DNA from: a virus
Virus record (IMG/VR): IMGVR_UViG_3300040811_000096
Coordinates: 1-34,325 of that record
Reading direction: 5' to 3' (one strand)
DNA length: 34,325 bases
Positions 5,671 through 12,307 of the stretch are shown here, piece by piece (position 1 is the first letter of the stretch; each line of letters opens with the position of its first letter). Below the pieces are notes generated by a model. The model was not told where the DNA came from. It did no database searches and saw only the letters and a list, made by a program, of their open reading frames with translations. The position numbers and the translations under genes were made by a program.

Positions 5671-6327
5671 ATGAAAACTCAATTCGCAATCACCAATGAT
5701 GCAATCACACTCAATTCTTATGCGCGTGATGTTGCAGCTATCCGCGACATATCAGACGCTAAAAAATCTGTTGTGCCTGTTGTGCTATTTGTTCTGTCAA
5801 CAATCCAAGCGGGTCTATCAACATGCAAAGGCCAAATTGATGATGTAAACGAATTAGGCGCACAATCTCGCTTTATGTGGGGTCAAAAAGGTAATGGCCT
5901 AGAATACGCCAAGGCGCATGATGGTTTTCTATATGGCAAAATCAAACATATCGAACAAACATATGGCCTAGACAGCGTTGATGGGTGCGTTGAAGCTATC
6001 GAGCTATTTTTGAATGTGCCTAATCTCGGCATGGTTAAAGCTGCATTCGTTGCGCAGATGTTTGGTTTCAACGTTGCATGTATTGACAGTCATAATCTCA
6101 AACGCCTTGGCCTAAACGCAAACGCGGTAAAGCTTGGAAAGGTCAAACCCGCTACACGCCGCGCTAAAATTGCGGATTATGTCAAAATGACACAAATCCA
6201 AGGGTCCGCTTTTTGGTGGAATTCATGGTGCGATTTTGTGGCAGGAAACCGCGCCAACAAAGCTTTAGACAATGGCGACATTGTTTCACGCTATCACGTC
6301 GAATGCGTCGACGCGGTAAAAGTTTAA
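5671..6327 (+). CDS. HhH-GPD-like DNA glycosylase family protein
   Basis: A 218-residue protein with a ribosome site AAGGA about 9 nt before ATG 5671. Residues 112-141 (FLNVPNLGMVKAAFVAQMFG then FNVACIDSHN) resemble the helix-hairpin-helix and the catalytic VDTHV segment of EndoIII/MutY-type glycosylases. D139 would be the catalytic Asp. The lysine used by bifunctional lyases is not in its usual place (V122 there, K123 next to it), and no Fe-S cysteine cluster follows. It could therefore be a single-function glycosylase or a DNA-binding relative. As the first rightward gene it should be made very early. Arg codons are almost all CGC (7 of 8), unlike later genes. Fold is likely; activity is inferred. 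Confidence 0.65.
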   Translation: MKTQFAITNDAITLNSYARDVAAIRDISDAKKSVVPVVLFVLSTIQAGLSTCKGQIDDVNELGAQSRFMWGQKGNGLEYAKAHDGFLYGKIKHIEQTYGLDSVDGCVEAIELFLNVPNLGMVKAAFVAQMFGFNVACIDSHNLKRLGLNANAVKLGKVKPATRRAKIADYVKMTQIQGSAFWWNSWCDFVAGNRANKALDNGDIVSRYHVECVDAVKV

Positions 6328-6350
6328 TCAATTAGGAAAGGACTAGATCA

Positions 6351-6566
6351 ATGTCTAAATATTACACGCTGTTCGTATATGAACCAGATCATCAACGTTG
6401 GTACAATTATTTCGGGGATTATGACAATTCGGTTGTCGCGGATGAAATGGATGATCTGAATTATGGGTGGGACGGTATACCTATGCAATACATGCGCATT
6501 GTCAAAACATCTGACGATCAAACCGACATTGACGCGGCACTAGATAAACTAAATGGCAAAATATAG
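6351..6566 (+). CDS. Small early protein, unknown function
   Basis: A 71-residue acidic protein with a strong ribosome site (AGGAAAGGA) upstream of ATG 6351. It is rich in aromatic residues: YYTLFVYEPDHQRWYNYFGDY, then YGWDGIPMQYMRIVK. The alternating strands suggest a compact alpha/beta fold. Acidic small early proteins of phages often bind and inhibit host proteins or mimic DNA, but nothing specific is visible. Family not recognised. Confidence 0.65.
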   Translation: MSKYYTLFVYEPDHQRWYNYFGDYDNSVVADEMDDLNYGWDGIPMQYMRIVKTSDDQTDIDAALDKLNGKI

Positions 6567-6580
6567 GAAAGGGGTCTGTC

Positions 6581-6805
6581 ATGGTGGATATTAGAGTAGG
6601 ACAAGCTTACGTGGGTGATGATGGGCAATGGTGCTATTACACTCAACAGGATTGCGATGCATATAACCAAGGCGGGAAAGATGCCTATTATGGGCGCGGC
6701 AATCGCTTACATGATGGGGATTATGCCCAGAAACTAACAGCCAAGGCGCGGGAACTATATCGCTTGGCTTACAATGATGAGCCATTTGGTAGAAAGGACT
6801 ATTGA
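6581..6805 (+). CDS. Small early protein, unknown function
   Basis: A 74-residue protein with AGGAAAGGGG upstream of ATG 6581. It has VGQAYVGDDGQWCYYTQQDC, then a run rich in Gly, Asp and Tyr (GGKDAYYGRGNRLHDGDYAQ) and a C-terminal helix ending LYRLAYNDEPF. Two cysteines (about residues 18 and 25) are seven apart. The last part resembles small phage proteins with an ARELYRLAY-type helix, but no family can be named. Confidence 0.6.
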   Translation: MVDIRVGQAYVGDDGQWCYYTQQDCDAYNQGGKDAYYGRGNRLHDGDYAQKLTAKARELYRLAYNDEPFGRKDY

Positions 6806-6806
6806 T

Positions 6807-7016
6807 ATGAGTGTACCTACTAGACTATATTTTGAGATTGAACGCCGCGCGGGTGGTGTGGGTCAGCCTCGTAAACGTTGGATCAAAGCGATCCACAGCA
6901 TGTTGAAACCTGAAACCAAAACACGTGTAGCGCGTGACATGCGGCACGAAATTATTCGCGGGGTGCTAGACATGCGTGATGCAAATTTGCAACAATATAT
7001 TGATTGGCGGTTTTAA
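6807..7016 (+). CDS. Small basic early protein
   Basis: A 69-residue protein. ATG 6807 is chosen over a start at 6774, because AGAAAGGA lies about 9 nt before it and the longer form would overlap the previous gene by 32 nt. It is basic, with repeated Arg and Lys (RRAGGVGQPRKRWIKAIHS, KTRVARDMRHEIIRG), and looks helical. DNA or RNA binding is possible. Its stop forms TAATG with the next start. Confidence 0.6.
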   Translation: MSVPTRLYFEIERRAGGVGQPRKRWIKAIHSMLKPETKTRVARDMRHEIIRGVLDMRDANLQQYIDWRF

Positions 7017-7264
7017 TGTCTAGGCAAATCAGAAAAGACATTCTAAATGTCAGAAAACACAAGCCACAGCGTCATAAAGGCGTGAGCTTGTTTCACGGAA
7101 CGTTGGGGTGGTATCACCACCTCGACAAATTAGAGAGAGGTAAAAAGTATGAACTATTTAGTGCGGCAAAAGCTGATCGACGTATCAAACAACGCGAAAA
7201 ACAAGAACAAGAACGTTTGCGCCTTGGCGGTAGCGAAAACCCTTGGTGTGGATGGTGCAACTAG
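7016..7264 (+). CDS. Small basic early protein ending in WCGWC
   Basis: An 82-residue protein starting at ATG 7016 in a TAATG overlap. It has a basic N-terminus (RQIRKDILNVRKHKPQRHKG), a middle HGTLGWYHHLDKLERGKKYELF, a highly charged helix and a C-terminal NPWCGWCN whose CxxC could bind metal or be redox active. The last 116 nt are shared with the next gene in another frame. That is unusual, and only one of the two frames may be conserved in this stretch. Confidence 0.5.
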   Translation: MSRQIRKDILNVRKHKPQRHKGVSLFHGTLGWYHHLDKLERGKKYELFSAAKADRRIKQREKQEQERLRLGGSENPWCGWCN

Positions 7265-7634
7265 ATACCTGCATACGTGGGACGATCTAGCACGTGCTGT
7301 GCGTTCTATGTGGTCATTCCGCAGCGTTAAAAGCGCAATCAAATTAAAGCGGGGTGATACTGTCGGCAGCATCCGCAAACGTGTGGGGCAGCATTTCAAA
7401 GACAACGAACACAAAGGCATCTTTATGTACGCTGTGCGTGTTAATGGTCACGTTATCCTGATGGGAACCAAAGGCGAGACATGGATAGACACAGCCCCAA
7501 AGAAACGCGACAGGCGCGAGGTGTTGGAAATCTATGGGGTGTATGCTGCACTAAATGACCCTATCAAAATGAGAATGTTAAAACGTTTTCTAAAAAGCAA
7601 AGGATGGTTTAAAGAAGAAGGAGTAAACCAATGA
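7149..7634 (+). CDS. Possible papain-like cysteine protease or amidase
   Basis: A 161-residue protein with GAGAGAGG about 8 nt before ATG 7149. The layout fits small papain-fold enzymes of phages: Cys in a helix start (NVCALAVAKTLG, C24), a mid region, then VRVNGHVILMG with H101, and ETWIDT with D115. Cys, His and Asp in this order and spacing could form a catalytic triad. The C-terminus is basic and helical. A peptidase might cut a host or phage protein early in infection; the target is unknown. The fold call rests on motif spacing only, and a non-catalytic protein with chance residues is possible. The gene overlaps the one before by 116 nt. Confidence 0.5.
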   Translation: MNYLVRQKLIDVSNNAKNKNKNVCALAVAKTLGVDGATRYLHTWDDLARAVRSMWSFRSVKSAIKLKRGDTVGSIRKRVGQHFKDNEHKGIFMYAVRVNGHVILMGTKGETWIDTAPKKRDRREVLEIYGVYAALNDPIKMRMLKRFLKSKGWFKEEGVNQ

Positions 7635-7843
7635 AAACCATAGCAGTCAGACTTAACAAGACAATCGAATATGAGCTGCACCTGATGGTGCCTGACGATA
7701 GAGATGATGAGTATTGTCTGCAATTAGCGTTGGCGTGTGAACCACTAGACCTTGAAGAGGTGGACAAACAAACACCAAACGAACAATGCAAAATGATTGC
7801 AGCGTATAACGACATGCTAGACTGGAGAGAGGTAACACAATGA
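7631..7843 (+). CDS. Small acidic early protein
   Basis: A 70-residue protein in an ATGA overlap with the gene before, with GAAGAAGGAG upstream. It begins MKTIAVRLNKTIEYELHLMV, a strand-rich start, followed by acidic stretches (PDDRDDEY, EPLDLEEVDK). No motif is recognised. It looks like a small phage accessory protein and is translated together with its neighbours. Confidence 0.6.
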   Translation: MKTIAVRLNKTIEYELHLMVPDDRDDEYCLQLALACEPLDLEEVDKQTPNEQCKMIAAYNDMLDWREVTQ

Positions 7844-8151
7844 AGCTATACACAAACGACAACGGCGAGTGGTTTGGCACACAAGCATTAGCCAAACAGC
7901 GATCCTATCATTGGTGGCCTGTCGAAGTACCAACAGACAAGCCAAACCTGATTGAATGGCTAAACAGCAGGGCCACACAAAATCCTGCGGAACCCCCAAA
8001 GGTAGAGGCTTCCCATACTAGTAACGATAAGCAGCACCCTTGGCAGAGCGTTCGAGAGATGGCAGAGCAAGCAAGCTTACGCGATCTAGGCGTGGCCTTG
8101 GCTGTAGTAATGAACCGACTAGAAGAGGCGGCAGAACGTGAAGAAGCATAG
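7840..8151 (+). CDS. Early protein, unknown function
   Basis: A 103-residue protein in an ATGA overlap with the gene before. It starts MKLYTNDNGEWFGTQALAK, has WWPVEVPTDKPNLIEWLNS, a polar linker rich in Pro, Ser and Thr, and an acidic helix at the end. The N-terminal part (YTNDNGEWFGTQA...) resembles small phage domains that read like a beta-hairpin plus helix. No catalytic motif is visible. Confidence 0.6.
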   Translation: MKLYTNDNGEWFGTQALAKQRSYHWWPVEVPTDKPNLIEWLNSRATQNPAEPPKVEASHTSNDKQHPWQSVREMAEQASLRDLGVALAVVMNRLEEAAEREEA

Positions 8152-8305
8152 AATTACTATTCGTTGGGGCCAAGACCCCGAATATTGGGAAATCAAATCA
8201 TATGAGTTTGATACTGAGGCAGAACTAGCAGCGTTTAGACTAGGGGTAGATGAAGCTTACCAAGAACTAGACGCATTGGAGTTGGAAAATGCGGAACTAT
8301 CTTAA
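8138..8305 (+). CDS. Small acidic protein with GTG start (55 aa)
   Basis: A 55-residue frame with GTG at 8138, overlapping the previous gene by 14 nt, and AGAGG upstream. It reads VKKHRITIRWGQDPEYWEIK, then SYEFDTEAELAAFRLGVDEA, YQELDALELENAELS. The pattern, a strand then FDTEAELAAFRLGVDEA, is a recurring style of small phage proteins in which a hairpin is followed by a helix. It fills what would otherwise be a gap in a tightly packed operon. Confidence 0.6.
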   Translation: MKKHRITIRWGQDPEYWEIKSYEFDTEAELAAFRLGVDEAYQELDALELENAELS

Positions 8306-8501
8306 ACGCATAGCAATAGCTGCATCCGTATTGATCAACGTCATATTGGGTGGATCATCAAACCAGACATTCTCTGCACGTAACAAGGTGTGGCAGAAAA
8401 ACAACAAACCAAACCTAGTCTGGTTAATAGACTTGATCTGTGGCAAGGATCATTGTACAGAGTGTTATGCCTACTGGCTAATTCGTAATCACAAATGGTA
8501 A
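8289..8501 (+). CDS. Conserved small phage protein with NQTFSARN motif
   Basis: A 70-residue protein with GGAG about 10 nt before ATG 8289. The N-terminal hydrophobic part (YLKRIAIAASVLINVILGG) leads into SSNQTFSARN, followed by PNLVWLIDLICGKDHCTECY. The h-LN-h-LGG-x-x-QTFSARN pattern occurs in many small proteins of tailed phages and prophages. One membrane segment is possible. Two cysteines plus a third (CGKDHCTEC) could bind metal. The function of this family is not known to me. Confidence 0.65.
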   Translation: MRNYLKRIAIAASVLINVILGGSSNQTFSARNKVWQKNNKPNLVWLIDLICGKDHCTECYAYWLIRNHKW

Positions 8502-8518
8502 AAACAGGAGAAAATACC

Positions 8519-8731
8519 ATGACAAATCAAAACCAAAAAATCCTTACTCACCTTCGTGCAACAAAGGGTCTAACCCTGCGTGAAGCAATGTTGGATTACT
8601 CTATCCAGTCGTTCACCAAGCGTATCTCTGAACTACGCAAAGCGGGTTACCGTATTGATGGTGTAAAGGGTAAGCACCCTGTGACTGGTCAACAGTACAC
8701 TCGCTATGTCTTGATTGAAGAGACTGCATGA
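8519..8731 (+). CDS. Winged-helix DNA-binding protein (HTH_39-like)
   Basis: A 70-residue protein. ATG 8519 has AGGAG 8 nt upstream and is preferred over an earlier start at 8495. The sequence QKILTHLRATKGLTLREAML, then QSFTKRISELRKAGYRIDG and a wing with YTRYVL closely fits the small winged-helix family known as helix-turn-helix domain 39. The first helix is about residues 6-14, the recognition part about 28-42. It should bind DNA. It is the only clear DNA-binding regulator in the window, so it is a candidate for the palindromes at 5113-5227; that link is inference. Confidence 0.75.
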   Translation: MTNQNQKILTHLRATKGLTLREAMLDYSIQSFTKRISELRKAGYRIDGVKGKHPVTGQQYTRYVLIEETA

Positions 8732-8925
8732 TGCGAGATTACTGCGACACGATGTTGTCTTATGGTCATACTCTGAACTATGAGACACTCATTAACAAAG
8801 CAGAGTGTGGCACGTTGGTTGCCACACACGCTACACACACACTAGAAGAGGCTGAACGCTTGGCCTCACGCTACAATAAAATGAATGGACTAAAGGCTAA
8901 CATCAATATAAAGGTCAGCCCATGA
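8728..8925 (+). CDS. Small phage protein, unknown function
   Basis: A 65-residue protein in an ATGA overlap with the winged-helix gene. It contains NYETLINKAECGTLVATHAT, then HTLEEAERLASRYNKMNGLK and a final strand. A hairpin followed by the EEAERLASRYN helix is a common small alpha/beta layout. Function unknown; co-translated with both neighbours. Confidence 0.55.
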   Translation: MMRDYCDTMLSYGHTLNYETLINKAECGTLVATHATHTLEEAERLASRYNKMNGLKANINIKVSP

Positions 8926-9113
8926 ACAAGACACCACAAAGCAATCCAGTAGGGCATGTAGTGCCGCTACGCAGAGTAATCATCAATCGTACCAAGCTTG
9001 CTAATGATATGGAATGGCAGGGTGAATTGGACAAAGCAGATCGCTTGTATGCAGAAATCGAAGAACTAAAAGCACAAGAACGTAGAGGTGAAGTTTGGTA
9101 TCCACTATTTTAA
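8922..9113 (+). CDS. Small phage protein, unknown function
   Basis: A 63-residue protein in an ATGA overlap with the gene before. It starts MNKTPQSNPVGHVVPLRRVI and continues with a long helix (LANDMEWQGELDKADRLYAE, IEELKAQERRGEVWYPLF). The helical half could be a coiled coil. No family is recognised. Confidence 0.55.
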   Translation: MNKTPQSNPVGHVVPLRRVIINRTKLANDMEWQGELDKADRLYAEIEELKAQERRGEVWYPLF

Positions 9114-9181
9114 GTTGGCTGTGGTCAGCATTTATTCTGTGGCCTTTTGGGTATATGATCTATGTGTACGTGGCTTACTGA
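9095..9181 (+). CDS. Possible 28-residue membrane peptide
   Basis: A frame with TTG start at 9095 and a GAGG 6-7 nt upstream encodes VSTILSWLWSAFILWPFGYM then IYVYVAY after the first residue, almost wholly hydrophobic. Such single-helix peptides are common in phage operons. The non-ATG start and small size keep confidence low. Confidence 0.3.
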   Translation: MVSTILSWLWSAFILWPFGYMIYVYVAY

Positions 9182-9305
9182 TGACAACACCCCATTCGAT
9201 GATGTAACACATTGGGTGGGGAATATGAGAGAGGAACGAGATGAAACTAAAGAAACTGATAGAGGAATACCTGAACAGCCACCCATTCAAACGTCTGAAG
9301 GGTAG
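9162..9305 (+). CDS. Possible 47-residue protein overlapping integrase start
   Basis: A frame from ATG 9162 encodes MCTWLTDDNTPFDDVTHWVG and NMREERDETKETDRGIPEQ, acidic and protein-like. Its last 65 nt overlap the start of the integrase in another frame. No good ribosome site is seen. It may be a real small gene that couples integrase translation, or chance. Confidence 0.3.
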   Translation: MCTWLTDDNTPFDDVTHWVGNMREERDETKETDRGIPEQPPIQTSEG

Positions 9306-10134
9306 CACTCAGAGCCAATATGAGCGTCACCTGATGCGGGTATCTGAAACCAAGGTAGGGTACAAGCTTCTAGGCAATACACGCCTACAGGACATCAAAG
9401 CAGGGGCGTTGAATAAAGCTTACGAGATGTGGGTAGAACAGTATGGCATTCGATCAGCCAACTACATGAAACAATCCCTGTCTGTCGCTTGGAAACACGC
9501 TTTACGTCATGACATGGTTATGCATGACCCTGTGCGCGTCATTAAAACGATCCAGACAAAGCCACGCAGACAGCTATGGACACGTGATCAGGTTAAAGCA
9601 TTCCTGTCCACAGCATACAGCCAAGAACGTTGGCACGGTATCGGGCTGCTAGTGCATATGGCGTATGAGTGGGGTCAGCGTGTCGGTGATATGCGCAAGC
9701 TTACGTGGGACTATGTAGACCTAGACCAATGCCGCACAGACCTGACGCAATCAAAGCGGAACGCAGAGGTACACCTGCCTATCAGTCAGAATTTGTGCAA
9801 CATGCTACGTCAACAGAAAGAGATGTTTGGCTTTCAGGATATCGTTGCACCCAAGTACAACATCAAACGTGGCCTCATTAGAGCCTATCAAGAACAGGAA
9901 ATAGCCCCTGCAATCAACGAAGTACTAGACGAAGCTAATCTACCACGTGAACTAAATGCGCAGGACTTACGCCGCACAGCTATCACAGAAGCAGTAGAAG
10001 CAGGGGTAGATTTGGTTGGCATTATGCAATTCTCTGGACACCAGAACCCCAGTAGTGTAAAGCCTTATCTAGTGAATACATTTACTGGTGCATCAAACGC
10101 ACTAGCAGCAAGAGGAATAGATAGTGATGACTAG
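9241..10134 (+). CDS. int: Tyrosine recombinase / integrase
   Basis: A 297-residue phage integrase with GAGAGAGGAACG before ATG 9241. An N-terminal core-binding domain (about residues 1-105) is followed by the catalytic domain. Visible catalytic residues are R147 (GQRVGDMRKLTW), K172, R244 (QDLRRTA), H267 (FSGHQ) and the nucleophile Y276 (VKPYL). The His usually three before the second Arg is Gln241, a tolerated variant. The enzyme would cut and join phage and host attachment sites, which suggests this phage can be temperate or descends from one. It begins the replication block, overlapping the primase start. The usual excisionase and CI-like repressor are not recognisable nearby. Confidence 0.9.
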   Translation: MKLKKLIEEYLNSHPFKRLKGSTQSQYERHLMRVSETKVGYKLLGNTRLQDIKAGALNKAYEMWVEQYGIRSANYMKQSLSVAWKHALRHDMVMHDPVRVIKTIQTKPRRQLWTRDQVKAFLSTAYSQERWHGIGLLVHMAYEWGQRVGDMRKLTWDYVDLDQCRTDLTQSKRNAEVHLPISQNLCNMLRQQKEMFGFQDIVAPKYNIKRGLIRAYQEQEIAPAINEVLDEANLPRELNAQDLRRTAITEAVEAGVDLVGIMQFSGHQNPSSVKPYLVNTFTGASNALAARGIDSDD

Positions 10135-10918
10135 TTGGCAGAAACAAAGAGCATTTGCCTCTGACTTAACAACACATGGTGACTACCGTGGCGACTGTCC
10201 CTTCTGTGGTGGCAAGAATACCTACACAGCTACGATAGGCAGCGGGTCATTAAAATGGAATTGCTATAAGATGGACTGTCATGTGTCAGGCATTCATGAC
10301 ACAGACATGACCGCAGAAGAGATCATGCAACTTATGAGCAAGACTGTAAAGCAAACTAGACAACAGGAAGCTGAGACTATGGAGATACCTGTGTTCGTGG
10401 TAAAGCCTACATCGTTTCACGATAAGTTTCACCGCTTCACTAAGCGTTATGGTTTAGCTGTAGGTGGGCTGCTGTACGATGTAAAAGATGAACGTGTTGT
10501 GTTTCCTATCAAGCATAAGGGCCGCATTATTGATGCTATCGGACGCGCTGTTGGTAAGAAAAGATTTCCAAAGTGGTATCGTTATAGTGGTACAGCTAAC
10601 TACTTCACTATGGGTTCAGGTAAAAAACTACTAATTGTTGAAGATGTTGTGTCAGCTATTGTTGCGTGGCAAGAATTTCCTGATATAACTAGTATGGCTA
10701 TTCTTGGCACTCAGCTAACGACTAACCATCTTGAGAAAATTCGAGAGTATGATAAAGTTATTATTGCTCTTGATCCTGATGCTGCTAAAAAGACTATACA
10801 GTATCGGAGAGAGATCGAACAATGGACAGGCGTACCCACTAAAGCCTTGTCTCTGTTTGATGACATCAAGTACCGTGTCGATGATGACATGGACAAACTA
10901 AAGGACATGCTTGCATGA
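10127..10918 (+). CDS. DNA primase with zinc-binding and TOPRIM domains
   Basis: A 263-residue protein; ATG 10127 is used (a GTG lies one codon earlier), overlapping the integrase end by 8 nt. The N-terminus has a zinc site of four cysteines (CPFC about residues 24-27, then C46 and C51), as in T7-type primases that recognise template DNA. The TOPRIM part shows KKLLIVEDVVSAI with the catalytic Glu at about 172, and VIIALDPDAA with Asp at about 216 and 218. It makes RNA primers for the lagging strand. It is separate from the helicase at 12943-14163, whereas T7 has both in one protein. Confidence 0.9.
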   Translation: MTSWQKQRAFASDLTTHGDYRGDCPFCGGKNTYTATIGSGSLKWNCYKMDCHVSGIHDTDMTAEEIMQLMSKTVKQTRQQEAETMEIPVFVVKPTSFHDKFHRFTKRYGLAVGGLLYDVKDERVVFPIKHKGRIIDAIGRAVGKKRFPKWYRYSGTANYFTMGSGKKLLIVEDVVSAIVAWQEFPDITSMAILGTQLTTNHLEKIREYDKVIIALDPDAAKKTIQYRREIEQWTGVPTKALSLFDDIKYRVDDDMDKLKDMLA

Positions 10919-11412
10919 TACAACTAGACTTTTTTATCGACGTGGAAAGAAGAGAGATAGACACAGAGTGTGTAGATTTATCTACCTTATCATGTGATAT
11001 TATACCAGACACGCAATCGAAAACAGACATCAAACGTTCTATGGACTTAGTGTTGTTAGTACCAAAAGGTAAGCTTATAGCTTATAAAACTGGTGCATAT
11101 CATCCGCTTAGAGATAAATACCCTGATCCCATATTTCCTTACTTGGTTAATACTTACACAGGTAGAGAGTTAGCTATAAATACTACTAGGGGTGGTTATC
11201 CTTCTATGGATGTCACTTTAGCTGACACCTCTTCTGAAAGACGTAAAGTAACTGTGACCGCACATAAACTGTTTGCTTGGTGTTTTGTACATAACCCAGA
11301 TCAAAACGTAAATATAGTTGTTGATCATATAAATGGTGATAAACAGGACTACAGTGTCAAAAACTTAGAATGGGTTTCTCAGAATGAGAACCAAAGGAGA
11401 ATACATAGATGA
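10915..11412 (+). CDS. HNH homing-type endonuclease
   Basis: A 165-residue protein in an ATGA overlap with the primase. The N-terminal two thirds carry a domain with IFPYLVNTYTGRELAINT, and the C-terminal part reads VTAHKLFAWCFVHN, VVDHINGDKQDYSVKNLEWV, SQNENQRR, the HNH_3/NUMOD pattern (V-D-H-I-N-G-D...N-L-E-W-V...N). Such enzymes cut DNA at a specific site and spread their own gene. It is more AT-rich and uses AGA and TTA codons more than the primase and ThyX genes around it, which suggests recent insertion between them. Confidence 0.85.
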   Translation: MIQLDFFIDVERREIDTECVDLSTLSCDIIPDTQSKTDIKRSMDLVLLVPKGKLIAYKTGAYHPLRDKYPDPIFPYLVNTYTGRELAINTTRGGYPSMDVTLADTSSERRKVTVTAHKLFAWCFVHNPDQNVNIVVDHINGDKQDYSVKNLEWVSQNENQRRIHR

Positions 11413-12086
11413 TTGACGTAACTTACATTGATCACATGGGCAGTGACTTGTCTGTTGTCAACGCCGCACGTGTGTCGTTTGGTAAGAAGAGCGAACTTGT
11501 GGAAGGCACAGTAAAACAGGACGAACAAGGTGAATACCTTGAGATGGTTCTGTCAGAACGTGACACCAAGCTAATCCGCTACCTAGCCAAGCACAAGCAC
11601 ATCAGCCCATTCGGACATGCCTTTGCATCCTTCCATGTGAAAGCACCAATCTTTGTAGCACGACAGTTAGTGAAGCATAAGTTTCTACGTTGGAATGAGA
11701 TCAGTCGTAGGTATGTGGATGAAGACCCAGAGTTCTATGTGCCTGATGTTTGGCGTGGACGTAGTGAAGATAAGAAGCAAGGTAGTGATGGTGTTATTGA
11801 TAGTGACCCTATGAACACAAAAGGTTTTTATGCAATGATCAAGAATGAATATGCCTTGCTTTTACAAGCAGGCGTAGCACCAGAGCAAGCACGTATGGTA
11901 CTGCCACAGAGCATGATGACTGAGTGGTACTGGTCTGGATCACTAGATGCGTTTGCTGATATGTGCCACCTACGCTGTAAGCCTGACACACAGGCAGAGA
12001 CACGCGAAGTAGCAGAGAAGATCGAAGACTTAATGATGAACCATTTCCCTGTATCTTGGGAAGCATTAAGGATGTATGCAGAATGA
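11409..12086 (+). CDS. thyX: FAD-dependent thymidylate synthase (ThyX)
   Basis: A 225-residue protein that methylates dUMP to dTMP using folate and FAD. ISPFGHAFASFHVKAPIFVA leads into the ThyX signature region KHKFLRWNEISRRY at residues 89-102. The usual RHR-x7-S motif is KHK-x7-S here (S99), a conservative change seen in some phages. The C-terminal half has the MLPQSMMTEWYWSGSL segment and HLRCKPDTQAETRE, with Arg that binds substrate. The length is normal. It starts 4 nt before the stop of the HNH gene and supplies dTTP for phage DNA. Confidence 0.93.
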   Translation: MIDVTYIDHMGSDLSVVNAARVSFGKKSELVEGTVKQDEQGEYLEMVLSERDTKLIRYLAKHKHISPFGHAFASFHVKAPIFVARQLVKHKFLRWNEISRRYVDEDPEFYVPDVWRGRSEDKKQGSDGVIDSDPMNTKGFYAMIKNEYALLLQAGVAPEQARMVLPQSMMTEWYWSGSLDAFADMCHLRCKPDTQAETREVAEKIEDLMMNHFPVSWEALRMYAE

Positions 12087-12307
12087 TGAGTGGTAAGATT
12101 GGTGTAGAATCCATAGAAGAACATGAGGATGGTAGCGCAACCTATCAATTTCATTTTGACAGCGACACAAGAGGCATGTTAGCAGAGGAAGGTCTAAAGC
12201 TAATCATATATTGTGCAGCAGCACAGATGGACTTACAGAAGGTGTATGACTTCATAGAAGAAAACATGGGCCTTACAGAATACAAATTTGGAGAAAACGA
12301 TGACTAA
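12083..12307 (+). CDS. Conserved small phage protein
   Basis: A 74-residue protein; ATG 12083 (ATGA overlap with thyX) is chosen over a start at 12056 inside thyX. It reads GKIGVESIEEHEDGSATYQF, HFDSDTRGMLAEEGLKLIIY and CAAAQMDLQKVYDFIEEN. The strand-strand-helix layout and DSDTRGMLAEEG are familiar from marine phage genomes, where the protein has no known role. It is likely a cytoplasmic protein made with thyX. Confidence 0.65.
   Translation: MMSGKIGVESIEEHEDGSATYQFHFDSDTRGMLAEEGLKLIIYCAAAQMDLQKVYDFIEENMGLTEYKFGENDD

Noticed and set aside
9113-9240. tRNA or tRNA-derived attP before the integrase
   Set aside because: No cloverleaf or T-loop (GGTTCGAATCC-like) sequence could be found by eye here or elsewhere in the window.
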